From NCBI RefSeq assembly GCF_009363115.1, contig NZ_CP045298.1:4461501-4525500 (forward strand): a stretch of 64,000 nucleotides of DNA, written 5' to 3'. Within the stretch, counting starts at the first letter, position 1. Each line of letters begins with the position of its first letter. Both the position numbers and the translations under genes were made by a program. Origin of the DNA: Paenibacillus brasilensis. Its GTDB lineage: Bacteria > Bacillota > Bacilli > Paenibacillales > Paenibacillaceae. Below the pieces are notes generated by a model. That model saw only the letters and a program-made list of their open reading frames with translations, was not told the DNA's origin and ran no database searches. Shown here one piece after another: positions 42,432 through 51,156 of this stretch.

Positions 42432-43421
42432 TCAATCCGCTTGGGAGCCCTCTTTGTCGTTCGCAGCTTTGACTAACGATCCCGAAAGACGTTCTCCCCG
42501 TGTACCATATACCTGCTTGGCGTTGATCCATATATCTTCGTTCGGCTCATAGCTTATGACCAGGGTGTAACGGTTGGCAAGGCTCGGTTTTTTGACCCTC
42601 ATGCTGAAGGAGCCGTCAGGCATGACTTTAGTTTGGTCGTCGTAGCCAAACTGCCATCGCCCCGGGAAATCAATCGTGAGCTTGACATCGGAACCCTCCA
42701 GCAAATTGCTGCGTGCATAGACATGATAATAATTGCCTTCTTGTTTCACATCAGGCTTAATCCACACCTGAGGGCTGCCGTAGTCTTCTGGTTTGTTCCA
42801 GACAGGTTTAACCAGTGGAGTAGTGCGATCCTGCTCGGGATCAAGCTCAGCGCCAATCCGCACTTCTTGCAATAGCCGTTCCTTTTCCTCGTATTGATAT
42901 ACATATGGTCCTTCCAGCTTGTTACCGCCGCTGCCATAAAGATTTCGTATCGCATCGACTTGATCGTCCGGGCGAAACAGAACGGTCAGATCCATACTGC
43001 CCTGTATGCCAGGTCGTTGCACTCGGAGTACAAAACTTCCGTCCTTTTGGATCGCTGTCTCATCTGTGTATCCGGTTAACAGGGAGTTTTTGAGCGCGAG
43101 ATTCCCTTTAATCCGTGCTCCGGCGGGGAGGTTGGAGTGTCCTGTAACCTTGACGGTATTTTCGTCTATACTCACGTTCCCCGATATTTCGACATAGCTG
43201 CTGCCTTGCTGATGCACGGGGGAACGGCTGGCAGCTCGCTCATCCAGGGTTAATGCACTCTGATTCGGATTGCCGGTGACAGTATAAGCGCGTGCTTCTG
43301 TTTCATGCTGTGCGATACTCCGGGTAGATGCCTTTTCCCTGCTGCACGCAGCCAGAATAATTAGAAGTAATAAAATGTATATCAGGTTACAACCTATTTT
43401 GATCATTCGGCGTGTGCTCAT
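42432..43421 (-). CDS. Lipoprotein with two tandem beta-rich repeats
   Basis: The 329-residue protein has a lipobox ILAAC after a hydrophobic stretch, so it is a lipid-anchored surface protein. The body is a clear internal duplication: about residues 76-165 and 230-320 align (SNLPAGARIKG with SNLLEGSDVKL; IQKDGSFVLRVQRP with VMPDGSFSMRVKKP; NLYGSGGNKLEG with QVYGTRGERLSG). No enzymatic motif is visible. ATG 43421 follows AAGGAGCGAGC. Confidence 0.78.
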   Translation of the reverse strand: MSTRRMIKIGCNLIYILLLLIILAACSREKASTRSIAQHETEARAYTVTGNPNQSALTLDERAASRSPVHQQGSSYVEISGNVSIDENTVKVTGHSNLPAGARIKGNLALKNSLLTGYTDETAIQKDGSFVLRVQRPGIQGSMDLTVLFRPDDQVDAIRNLYGSGGNKLEGPYVYQYEEKERLLQEVRIGAELDPEQDRTTPLVKPVWNKPEDYGSPQVWIKPDVKQEGNYYHVYARSNLLEGSDVKLTIDFPGRWQFGYDDQTKVMPDGSFSMRVKKPSLANRYTLVISYEPNEDIWINAKQVYGTRGERLSGSLVKAANDKEGSQAD

Positions 43422-43638
43422 GATTTCTGCTCGCTCCTTGTCTGTAGCTATCAGCTTAAGTGGTATCAAACTTTTGAAACTCTATGTATTTACCCGATTT
43501 AAAGGGGATGTAATCTACCTCCTGCCGTATCCTACAAGAAGCGTACATGTTTAAACAACCAGTAGAATGGTTAAAAATGGATAGCCTGATCATCCCCAGA
43601 ATAGCAGGGACAGCATGCTGTAAAGGAGCCTGAGTCAT

Positions 43639-43788
43639 ATGTCCATTGACCGTTTTATTTTGAAAAAGCTGGACAACTGCCGGGAAGAATATACACGCGC
43701 TAACTTACTGGAACTGTTTAGAATAAGAATAGAGAAGGCGCAGAAGAAGGAACGAGGCGCTAAAAAAGGCTATCGCAGAGTTTTATAA
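43639..43788 (+). CDS. Small basic protein, 49 residues
   Basis: ATG 43639 has AAAGGAG 10 nt upstream and the frame of 49 codons is helical and basic (11 Lys/Arg in the last half, EKAQKKERGAKKGYRR). A strong terminator follows at 43858. I do not recognise it; it could be a small regulatory or DNA/RNA-associated protein. Confidence 0.6.
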   Translation: MSIDRFILKKLDNCREEYTRANLLELFRIRIEKAQKKERGAKKGYRRVL

Positions 43789-43857
43789 GCAGAATCAGAT
43801 CAAAATGCACAGATGACGGCAAAGTCACATCGTTCATGTTTCAAATTCGCTGATATG

Positions 43858-43889
43858 GAGAGGGTGCTCGAGAGCACTCTCTTTTTTTT
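43858..43889 (+). terminator. Terminator of the 49-residue gene
   Basis: GAGAGGGTGCTC and GAGCACTCTC form a stem over a short loop, followed by eight T residues. Confidence 0.88.
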
Positions 43890-43903
43890 GTCTGTATTCA
43901 GAC

Positions 43904-43931
43904 AAAAAATAGTCCCTCTTAGTAGAGGGAC
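43904..43931 (-). terminator. Terminator of the 79-residue minus-strand gene
   Basis: On the minus strand GTCCCTC and GAGGGAC form a stem whose loop holds the stop codon of the gene, followed by a T-rich run. Confidence 0.75.
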
Positions 43932-44158
43932 AGTGCCAATGAATCATTTTCACTAACGCTATGCAGGATGGCTTCACAGCCAATAATCTCTATGCTGATC
44001 AAAGAGTTAAGACATTTCTGAAGGGCACGCTTGCCGCTGGAGATTTTGTTCTCCAAAGTGTTGCTTAGAAGTTTCAATGTTTTTTGCATAGGCTGCTTGT
44101 TATCTTGATTGAAGTAAACGGGAATACGTTTGTTTTGAAATGTAATTAATGTTCTCAC
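43919..44158 (-). CDS. Small hypothetical protein, 79 residues
   Basis: GTG 44158 with GAGGTGAT 4-5 nt upstream is preferred over GTG 44167, which overlaps that ribosome binding site. The protein has a basic first half and a helical middle (KTLKLLSNTLENKISSGKRALQKCLN). It ends in a terminator. I do not recognise the family. Confidence 0.6.
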   Translation of the reverse strand: MRTLITFQNKRIPVYFNQDNKQPMQKTLKLLSNTLENKISSGKRALQKCLNSLISIEIIGCEAILHSVSENDSLALSLY

Positions 44159-44310
44159 AAAAATCACCTCGCCTGAGTTATTTCATGGCTTTATTGTAGA
44201 GCCCGTTTCTTAAAATTACCTTAAAAACACCTTATAAAAACATAAAGGTCTGAGAAATTTACAAAGTGTTCACAATAATCTGGATAACAATCGAGTTTAG
44301 TTCTATCCAA

Positions 44311-44340
44311 TTGACAAAATGACGTAGATACGACTATTTA
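44311..44340 (+). promoter_or_regulatory. Possible distal promoter upstream of the type VII locus
   Basis: TTGACA, an 18-nt spacer and TATTTA lie in the AT-rich 44168-44551 gap. Confidence 0.4.
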
Positions 44341-44442
44341 AAACTATTAAATATGAATTTGTGATACAATTGGCTCTTTATCATTTGGTAAAATGCGACT
44401 AAAGGCTTTATATTATTTTGAGAGTGGGCATTTTGTAACAAA

Positions 44443-44471
44443 TTGACAGTCTAATAGGTGAATGCTACAGT
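44443..44471 (+). promoter_or_regulatory. Promoter of the type VII secretion locus
   Basis: TTGACA, a 17-nt spacer and TACAGT with an extended TGC lie 81 nt upstream of the first gene. Confidence 0.6.
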
Positions 44472-44551
44472 TACGATAGCCATCTTTCTATCGAAAATAG
44501 GCTTTTTGTGTGAACTTTACTGTATAAATTAAGGATCGGGAGGGATGACAG

Positions 44552-44872
44552 ATGATCCTGACCGTGCTTTCAGGACGACAGGAAACAGAGTGGTTTGACA
44601 TCGAGGTAGCTGATGAATATTCGGTGGAGCACTTGAAGCTGATGCTGGGTGTGCGCATTTTTGGGGAGCCTCCGGCAGAGGGAATGCAGTATATTATGGA
44701 AGCAAAGTTCCCGGAGGGGCTTTGGTTCAGAGTGGAGGACGACCAGCTACTTACAGGGGCAGGCTTGCGGGAAGGCTGTACGGTGCGTATTCAGCGTGCC
44801 TTTTCGACAACCCAGGACGAAGCACCTGTATATGGACGGCGTTCGCTGTTTCAAAACGAAAAAAATGGGTAA
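44552..44872 (+). CDS. YukD/EsaB-like ubiquitin-fold protein of the type VII system
   Basis: The 106-residue protein has a beta-grasp pattern: an N-terminal strand MILTVLSGRQ, then YSVEHLKLMLG, and the ending strand GCTVRIQRAF. EsaB/YukD proteins accompany EssC in Firmicute type VII (ESX-like) systems and are needed for secretion. It precedes the EssC gene by 67 nt. Sequence identity to YukD cannot be judged here, so the assignment rests on fold pattern and context. Confidence 0.75.
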   Translation: MILTVLSGRQETEWFDIEVADEYSVEHLKLMLGVRIFGEPPAEGMQYIMEAKFPEGLWFRVEDDQLLTGAGLREGCTVRIQRAFSTTQDEAPVYGRRSLFQNEKNG

Positions 44873-44939
44873 ATACACACATGAAATTATATGAAACCTT
44901 GGTAAAATGAAATAGTAAGCGAAAAGGGGGACTTTTGTC

Positions 44940-47900
44940 TTGAATGTATTATACCAGCGATCCCCGAGATTAAGGCCGGCGCTCCGAGAGGAGAAGCTGG
45001 AGATTTTACGGCCTCCGGCTGAGCCGAGCAAGCCGTCTTTTTCTATTATATCTATACTTATTCCGTTAATGATGACGTTGGTGACTGTAGGTTTTTATGT
45101 ATATATGAGCAGAACGGGCAAAATGGGCAATAGTAACTATCTGATGTTTCAGATGGTTACGGTGGTCATGATGCTAACGTCGTATACGATTCCTTTTTTC
45201 GTATACCTAAATAATAAGAAGGAATACAAGCGCAAGCTGGAGGAACGTGACCGGATGTACCGGGAACAGCTTCAGAAGCATCGTGAAGAGCTTGAATTGA
45301 AGCGTGAGGAACAAATTCGCACGCTGTATGAAATTCACGGTGATCCACAAATATGCGCTCAAATCGTCAAAAACCGCAACAGTTCTCTTTGGGAACGATC
45401 CCCGGAGGATGAGGATTTTTTACAAGTCCGTATCGGGACTGGACAAGTTCCCTTTCATATTAAATTGCAAATCCCGCGTCCGGACGGCTACGACCGTGAC
45501 CCTCTGCTCGGGGCTGCGGATGAGCTGGAGGAAGAGTTCCGTCTGGTGGATGCTGCTTCCATCGCATTACCGTTGTTTCAATCCAAAGTGGTAGGACTGG
45601 TCGGTGAGCGAGAGCACACTCTTGCTGCCTTAAGAGTGATTCTGGCGCAGGTGGCTGTGCGTCACTCGCCGGATGAAGTGAAAATCGCATCCTTTTATGA
45701 TGAGCGGGAGGAAAGTGAATGGGCCTGGATGCGCTGGCTTCCGCATGTGTGGGATGATGACAGAACCCAGCGGATGATGTCAGACCGTAGCAGCAGCGCC
45801 CATCAATTAGCTGATTTTCTGTTTGCCAGGCTGAACCGCCGTAAAAACAATCGCAGCGAGCGTCACGGTAAAGGGATGGAAGTCCCTTGCTATGTGATTG
45901 TTTTGTCCGACAGTCAGCTCATTGAGGAAGAGCCCTTGCTTCCATTATTACTAGAGGACGGACGGGCCATTGATGCATGCACGATCGTGCTGGCTTCCCG
46001 TAAGGAAGCATTGCCGATGCAGTGTCAGCTGATTGTGGAGGCTTCCAAGGAGCAGGGAGTATATGCCCGTAAATCAGAATCGGCAGAGGTTGAACAACAG
46101 AGTTTTAAGCCGGATCGTTTGTCCAAAGAGGAAGCTGATGCATTGGCACGGTATATGGCTCCTATTCGCTTGAAGCGCTCCTCGGCTTCGGATATTCCGT
46201 CTGTACTGCCTTTGTTTGATATGATGAGCGTAGCGGATGTGGAGGAACTGGATGTAACAGAGCGGTGGCGGCGCAACCGTCACCCTGATACTTTACCCGT
46301 ACCGATGGGTGTGCGAGCAGGCGGCAAGAAGATTATGATTAATCTACATGATAAAATAGAACGTCAGGGACATGGCCCCCACGGTCTGATCGCAGGGACG
46401 ACGGGTTCAGGGAAGAGTGAGGTTATTCAGTCTATCGTGGCCTCGCTTGCGGCTGAGTTTCACCCGCATGATCTTGCTTTTATGCTGATCGACTACAAGG
46501 GCGGCGGCATGTCCAATACGTTCGTCAACCTGCCGCATGTTGTGGGTACGATTACGAATTTGGACAATAACTTGATCGAACGTGCCAAAATATCTCTCAA
46601 GGCAGAACTGGTTCGTCGACAGAAAATATTGAACGATGCAGGCAATTTACAGCATATTGATGAGTATTATAGATTACTCCGGCAGCGGCACGAACAGCCG
46701 CTGCCTCATCTGGTTATTATAATTGATGAATTTGCACAACTAAAACGGGATCAGCCAGAGTTTATGGACGAGCTAATCAGTATTGCAGCGATTGGGCGGA
46801 CGTTGGGTGTCCATCTGATCTTGGCAACCCAAAAGCCCGCCGGGGTCGTTGATGATAAAATCTGGAGTAACTCCAGATTCCGTATCTGTCTTCGGGTGCA
46901 GAGCGAAGGCGATAGCCGTGATATGCTGAAAATACCGAATGCGGCGTGGATTACCAAGCCGGGACGAGGGTATTTTCAAGTCGGCAGCGACGAGGTGTTT
47001 GAAGAGATGCAGTTTGCCTGGAGCGGGGCACCGTATATAGGCAACAGCGATATTTCTTCTGCACTGCCTGTACATGAAGTGAGACTGAACGGGAAACGTG
47101 AAGCGCTATTGACGGGCGGCGAACGTGCAAGCTCAGGCTTAAAAGGAGAAGAGGCTCCCAAGCAGCTTCAAATCTTCATTGATTATATTGCAAATGAGGC
47201 TGCTAAAGCAGGAATTGAGCGGCTTCAGGGACCGTGGCTTCCTCCACTGCCTGAATTGCTTGATTTAACTCATTTGTCTCCATGTACACAAATGGATAGT
47301 GCATCAGCTCCAGAGGAGCTAAAGGCGCTCATCGGACTGGTCGACGATTTGCCGAATCAGCGCCAGGAGTCGATTTATGCAGCACTGGATCATGGCCATT
47401 GGGCGGTGTACGGCATGCCGGGCATGGGGAAAACGACCTTTTTACAGACACTGCTGATGTCGACAGCTCAGCGCTTTGATGCGAACCGGTGGAACGGTTA
47501 TATCATTGACATGGGTCGGACGATGCGCGACTTTGGGGACCTTCCGCAAATCGGTGCTGTTATGATGGCAGAGGAGGACGACCGGATCAAGCGGTTGTTC
47601 CGTTATCTGTTCAAGCTGGTTGCTTTACGCAAGGAAATGATTTCCGAAGCTGGCGTCAAAACGATAAGCTCGTATCGTCGTTCTGCGGTCGAGGATGTAC
47701 CGCAAATTGTCGTAGCTATTGATGGCTACCTTAATTTCCGTAATGCTTATCCGGATGAAAATGAACTGCTGGAATCACTTTTGCGTGAAGGTGGCAGTTT
47801 GGGTATCACGTTCATCATCACTGCCAATCGGATTACGGATGTGTTTGAGAAATTCCGCAGTAACATTCCGAATGCTGTTTCTTTTGAATTGTCTGACCCG

Positions 47901-48935
47901 AGTGATTATTATTACGCGGTAGGACGACCGGCGAAAACGCCAGGATCTTTAATTCCGGGCCGTGCCCTGGTAAAAGGGCATATTCCACCACTTGAGTTCC
48001 AGACGGCATTGCCTTCACCGGGAGGAGATGAGACGGAACGTTCGGCACAGCTGCGCCGCAATATCGCGAGCATTGTGCAGGAATGGAAAGGAGCGCACGC
48101 TCCAGCCATTCTCCCGTTACCTGAGCGTATTCCGCTAGCGGAACTGCTACAGCAGTGGGATCGAACAAGTGGGCCTTCCGGTGCGCTCCCTTATGAGGTG
48201 CCTGTAGGTCTACAGAGTGACGATCTTGAGCCTTTCCTCCTGAATCTGAAAGAGGGTCCTAATTTTATCGTCGGCAGTCCTATGGAGGGAGGAAAAACTT
48301 CCTTTCTCATGAGTTGGATCCTGTCGCTGGCTTATTACACCTCACCGGGACAGTTGGAAGTCTTTACGCTTGATACCCGCTATGGAGGCGGTGGACTATC
48401 GCGGTTGCGGCATCTTCCTCATGTCAAGGCTGCGGCTGAAAGCGAGGAAGAAATTGGGCCTCTGGTACAGCAAGTGCATGATATTGTTCAACAGCGGAGC
48501 AAGGATGGTAATGATCCCGAGTTACTGCTGGTTATTGATGATGCGGATATGTTAAGCAAACAGCTGAACGATTTTATAATAAAGGATCAGCTCTCCGCCA
48601 TTGTACGGTTGGGACGTGATCGTAATGTGCATGTCGTGCTATCGGGTGTGCCATCTGATTTCCCAACCTTTGGGGTAGACTGGTTCAATGATGTCAAAGC
48701 AAGTCAAAGCGGTGTGCTTTTTGGAACGCTGGATTCGAATGATTTATCGTTCTTTCGTATCCCCTATTCGGAAGCGAATGCCGCTGCCGGTGGCCTAAAA
48801 GTCCTGCCGCCTGGACAGGGATACTACGTACGGCGCAAATTTACCAGGATAAAAGCGGCAATTCCTTTCTCAGAGCAAGTGAGCTGTGAGGATTGGATAA
48901 CGAAAATTCGTGACCGATGGCATGTTGTAGTTTGA
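44940..48935 (+). CDS. essC: EssC/YukBA-type FtsK-SpoIIIE ATPase of the type VII secretion system
   Basis: The 1331-residue protein has two membrane segments (about 34-57 and 68-91) and then three P-loop domains: GTTGSGKSEV near residue 485 with Walker B IIDEFAQL near 593, GMPGMGKTTF near 824 with VVAIDGYL, and GSPMEGGKTS near 1111 with LLLVIDDADML. This is the motor and channel gate of type VII secretion. No N-terminal FHA domains are present, unlike staphylococcal EssC, which makes it shorter. Start TTG 44940 follows AAAAGGGGG by 9 nt. Domain 1 is probably the active motor. Confidence 0.93.
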   Translation: MNVLYQRSPRLRPALREEKLEILRPPAEPSKPSFSIISILIPLMMTLVTVGFYVYMSRTGKMGNSNYLMFQMVTVVMMLTSYTIPFFVYLNNKKEYKRKLEERDRMYREQLQKHREELELKREEQIRTLYEIHGDPQICAQIVKNRNSSLWERSPEDEDFLQVRIGTGQVPFHIKLQIPRPDGYDRDPLLGAADELEEEFRLVDAASIALPLFQSKVVGLVGEREHTLAALRVILAQVAVRHSPDEVKIASFYDEREESEWAWMRWLPHVWDDDRTQRMMSDRSSSAHQLADFLFARLNRRKNNRSERHGKGMEVPCYVIVLSDSQLIEEEPLLPLLLEDGRAIDACTIVLASRKEALPMQCQLIVEASKEQGVYARKSESAEVEQQSFKPDRLSKEEADALARYMAPIRLKRSSASDIPSVLPLFDMMSVADVEELDVTERWRRNRHPDTLPVPMGVRAGGKKIMINLHDKIERQGHGPHGLIAGTTGSGKSEVIQSIVASLAAEFHPHDLAFMLIDYKGGGMSNTFVNLPHVVGTITNLDNNLIERAKISLKAELVRRQKILNDAGNLQHIDEYYRLLRQRHEQPLPHLVIIIDEFAQLKRDQPEFMDELISIAAIGRTLGVHLILATQKPAGVVDDKIWSNSRFRICLRVQSEGDSRDMLKIPNAAWITKPGRGYFQVGSDEVFEEMQFAWSGAPYIGNSDISSALPVHEVRLNGKREALLTGGERASSGLKGEEAPKQLQIFIDYIANEAAKAGIERLQGPWLPPLPELLDLTHLSPCTQMDSASAPEELKALIGLVDDLPNQRQESIYAALDHGHWAVYGMPGMGKTTFLQTLLMSTAQRFDANRWNGYIIDMGRTMRDFGDLPQIGAVMMAEEDDRIKRLFRYLFKLVALRKEMISEAGVKTISSYRRSAVEDVPQIVVAIDGYLNFRNAYPDENELLESLLREGGSLGITFIITANRITDVFEKFRSNIPNAVSFELSDPSDYYYAVGRPAKTPGSLIPGRALVKGHIPPLEFQTALPSPGGDETERSAQLRRNIASIVQEWKGAHAPAILPLPERIPLAELLQQWDRTSGPSGALPYEVPVGLQSDDLEPFLLNLKEGPNFIVGSPMEGGKTSFLMSWILSLAYYTSPGQLEVFTLDTRYGGGGLSRLRHLPHVKAAAESEEEIGPLVQQVHDIVQQRSKDGNDPELLLVIDDADMLSKQLNDFIIKDQLSAIVRLGRDRNVHVVLSGVPSDFPTFGVDWFNDVKASQSGVLFGTLDSNDLSFFRIPYSEANAAAGGLKVLPPGQGYYVRRKFTRIKAAIPFSEQVSCEDWITKIRDRWHVVV

Positions 48936-48951
48936 AGGGAGGTGGCTCATA

Positions 48952-49794
48952 ATGTTAACGTTTCAAGCTTCCAAGCAGAAGTTAATAACCCTCAAGTCGA
49001 AGGAACTGTTTTTTCTGGCAGGCGTGCTGGGTTCTGACAGATTGCTTGGGGTGGAAGATCCGTTTAAGGGCTATCTAGCGGAGGAGTTGGCAGAAGAGTG
49101 GGAACAGGTAAAAGCTGCTCTTCTGGAAAAGGGTTATCTAAAACGGGTAGATAAGGGCAAAGAGTTGGCAATGCCCCCTACTGTTTTTTCGAGGGTTGCT
49201 ATCGCCGGATTATCCAACAGGGCTTGCCACATACGCTATACACGGGGAGGCAAGCGGTTTGAAGGCTACCTTCATTGCACGAACGAGCGTGTGGTGGAGC
49301 TTGTGAAATCCGCTGATGAACCCGATGAGTATCGCCTGTACGATCTGGGTAATGTGGAAAAGGCATGTGAATCATTGATTGATGAAATGGGCTGGGTCGA
49401 TCGGCTTGTGCCTGAATCTCCTGCGCTCATGTTCTCCAAGCAGGCATTTAATGAAATTTATAAGCAATCTGAAGGAGAGAATGTGTCTCTAATCAGCAGT
49501 AAACTGACCGAAGCTAGCGGAGATGCGGAGGGGGCTGCCAAGCTGGCTCAGTCTTTAAGCTCTCGAGTAGCTGAAGGAGAACTGCAATTGCTGGTTTGGA
49601 ACGGCAGAGAGTGGGAATCACAACGGGCAGCTTTTGTCCTGTGTCCTGCAATGAGCTGGATATTTCGTATGAGCTCTAATGGTAATGGAGACTGGCTTAT
49701 TGCGGCTATGACTTCGAGGGATCAGTTTGTGGATTTATTATTAAATTGGCTGAGACAGTCGACAGTAACTGAAGAAGCGACAGAAGAGGGGTGA
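48952..49794 (+). CDS. Type VII locus protein of unknown function, possibly EspG-like
   Basis: The 280-residue soluble protein has no membrane segment or catalytic motif I recognise. It begins with a helix-turn region (LKSKELFFLAGVLGSDRLLG), has beta strands in the middle, and ends in a helical tail WLRQSTVTEEA. Its length and position between EssC and small WXG-type proteins are like those of EspG chaperones in mycobacterial ESX loci, an inference from layout only. It starts 17 nt after essC and its TGA overlaps the region of the next start. Confidence 0.6.
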   Translation: MLTFQASKQKLITLKSKELFFLAGVLGSDRLLGVEDPFKGYLAEELAEEWEQVKAALLEKGYLKRVDKGKELAMPPTVFSRVAIAGLSNRACHIRYTRGGKRFEGYLHCTNERVVELVKSADEPDEYRLYDLGNVEKACESLIDEMGWVDRLVPESPALMFSKQAFNEIYKQSEGENVSLISSKLTEASGDAEGAAKLAQSLSSRVAEGELQLLVWNGREWESQRAAFVLCPAMSWIFRMSSNGNGDWLIAAMTSRDQFVDLLLNWLRQSTVTEEATEEG

Positions 49795-49799
49795 TGGAT

Positions 49800-50336
49800 A
49801 TGCGCATTCGAGTTGAACCGGATGTGCTTCGGGGGCTTAGCGGGCAGCTACAGCATGCGGCGGAGCAAATTCAACAGTTGACAGCAGGTTTGGAGCAGGC
49901 GTTACAATCGCTGGATTGGGATGTATCTGCACGTGAGACGGTCTTGGATCATTGGATGCAGGCCAAGCGAATGTCGGAGCAGATTCATGCTTACCTCCAT
50001 ACATCAGGTGCACAACTGAACCGAAAGGCAGAGGAGTTTCAGTCTGTTGACCACAACTATCAAACAATACTGTCATTTGCCAGTCAGTCATTGGGACGAC
50101 CTGTCACGATGCTCGATTGGTCGAATCAGCAATCCCCGTCTATTTTGCCCGGGCAAACTTCGGAAGGAAGCGGTCTGATTTCAAACCCGCAGTCTGTCGT
50201 ACATGCCATTACCGGCATACCGTCTTCGGATGTAGGAACACTGAATCAGGATATTCTGGAGCAGGCATCCTCTGGCAGCCCACAGGATTGGTATTTTACG
50301 GACCCGTCTGTAGTGAGAGATCAACCTGTCGCATAG
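49800..50336 (+). CDS. WXG100-like helical protein with C-terminal extension
   Basis: The 178-residue protein's first 95 residues form two amphipathic helices around a LDWDV turn, resembling a WXG100 hairpin in which the WxG motif is replaced by WDV. A flexible Ser/Gln/Pro-rich tail of about 80 residues follows. It is likely a secreted substrate or a partner of the downstream WXG100 protein. ATG 49800 is 8 nt from AGAGGGG; ATG 49794 is too close. Confidence 0.65.
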   Translation: MRIRVEPDVLRGLSGQLQHAAEQIQQLTAGLEQALQSLDWDVSARETVLDHWMQAKRMSEQIHAYLHTSGAQLNRKAEEFQSVDHNYQTILSFASQSLGRPVTMLDWSNQQSPSILPGQTSEGSGLISNPQSVVHAITGIPSSDVGTLNQDILEQASSGSPQDWYFTDPSVVRDQPVA

Positions 50337-50583
50337 CAGGTTTAATTCCGTGATGATCTTGTTCGATTGCGAGGTTCGAATGAATAATATCATTATTCCC
50401 GGCTTTTTGGGACTTATTAGGTGTTGTTTTGTCAGGATCGTACTGTTAGATGCTGTTATATAGTTGAAAAGTGGGATAATTGCATTTAGGACCTTTGCCT
50501 TTTGTAGGGAATTCAATAACCATAGTACAATTTGAACCAGTTAAACAATAAAAATTTTTTATCATCAAGGAGGACTCATAAAA

Positions 50584-50859
50584 ATGGCAGGACGCATTTT
50601 AATTACACCAGAACAGGTTGATCAGGTGGCTAACCAATTTAAACAAAGCGGTGAGCAAAGCCAGCAAATCGTTTCCAGTCTGACACAGTCCATCTCAGGT
50701 ATGGAAGGTCAATGGGAAGGTATGACCAAGCAACGTTTCTTCCAAGAGTTTCAGGAAGCTAGCAAACAAATGCAAGCTTTCGTAACGACTTTGAATAGCA
50801 TCAGCCAGGAATTGACGGCTATCGCTAACAAATTCCGTACGGTTGACCAAGCGAAGTAA
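50584..50859 (+). CDS. esxA: WXG100 (EsxA-like) secreted protein
   Basis: The 91-residue protein is a helix-turn-helix with WEG in the turn (GQWEGMTKQRF) and a C-terminal helix ending FRTVDQAK, the WXG100 signature and length. Such proteins dimerise and are exported through EssC. A promoter-like TTGTAG, 18-nt spacer, TACAAT lies at 50502-50531, and an AAGGAGGAC ribosome binding site precedes it, so it may be expressed more strongly than the rest. It is the clearest evidence that the locus is type VII. Confidence 0.93.
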   Translation: MAGRILITPEQVDQVANQFKQSGEQSQQIVSSLTQSISGMEGQWEGMTKQRFFQEFQEASKQMQAFVTTLNSISQELTAIANKFRTVDQAK

Positions 50860-51049
50860 GCTGCCAGCCAGGCATTTCTCTATAACTTTACCACTCTATG
50901 AAGAAGCAATATGTGAACCATTCCTCACGGTTTAGTATAGATGGTTCCAAGTAGAAACGGTTTGGCTGTCCTTTATCAGGATGATATCCATTTCTGAGAT
51001 AAATATAAGAACAGAGGATAACGTCAAACGTATACTTTCTTAATATTTT

Positions 51050-51087
51050 AAGAAAACCGGGCGATCTTAGGACACCCGGTTTTCTTG
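51050..51087 (+). terminator. Terminator of the WXG100 gene
   Basis: AAGAAAACCGGG and CCCGGTTTTCTT form a perfect 12-bp stem 190 nt after the stop. A TATAAT (51103-51108) just after may start the next unit. Confidence 0.8.
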
Positions 51088-51156
51088 CCATCCACAGATG
51101 TTTATAATAAAGTGAGGAAACTAGCATACTGAACGATATAAGGAGAGGGATGTTTC

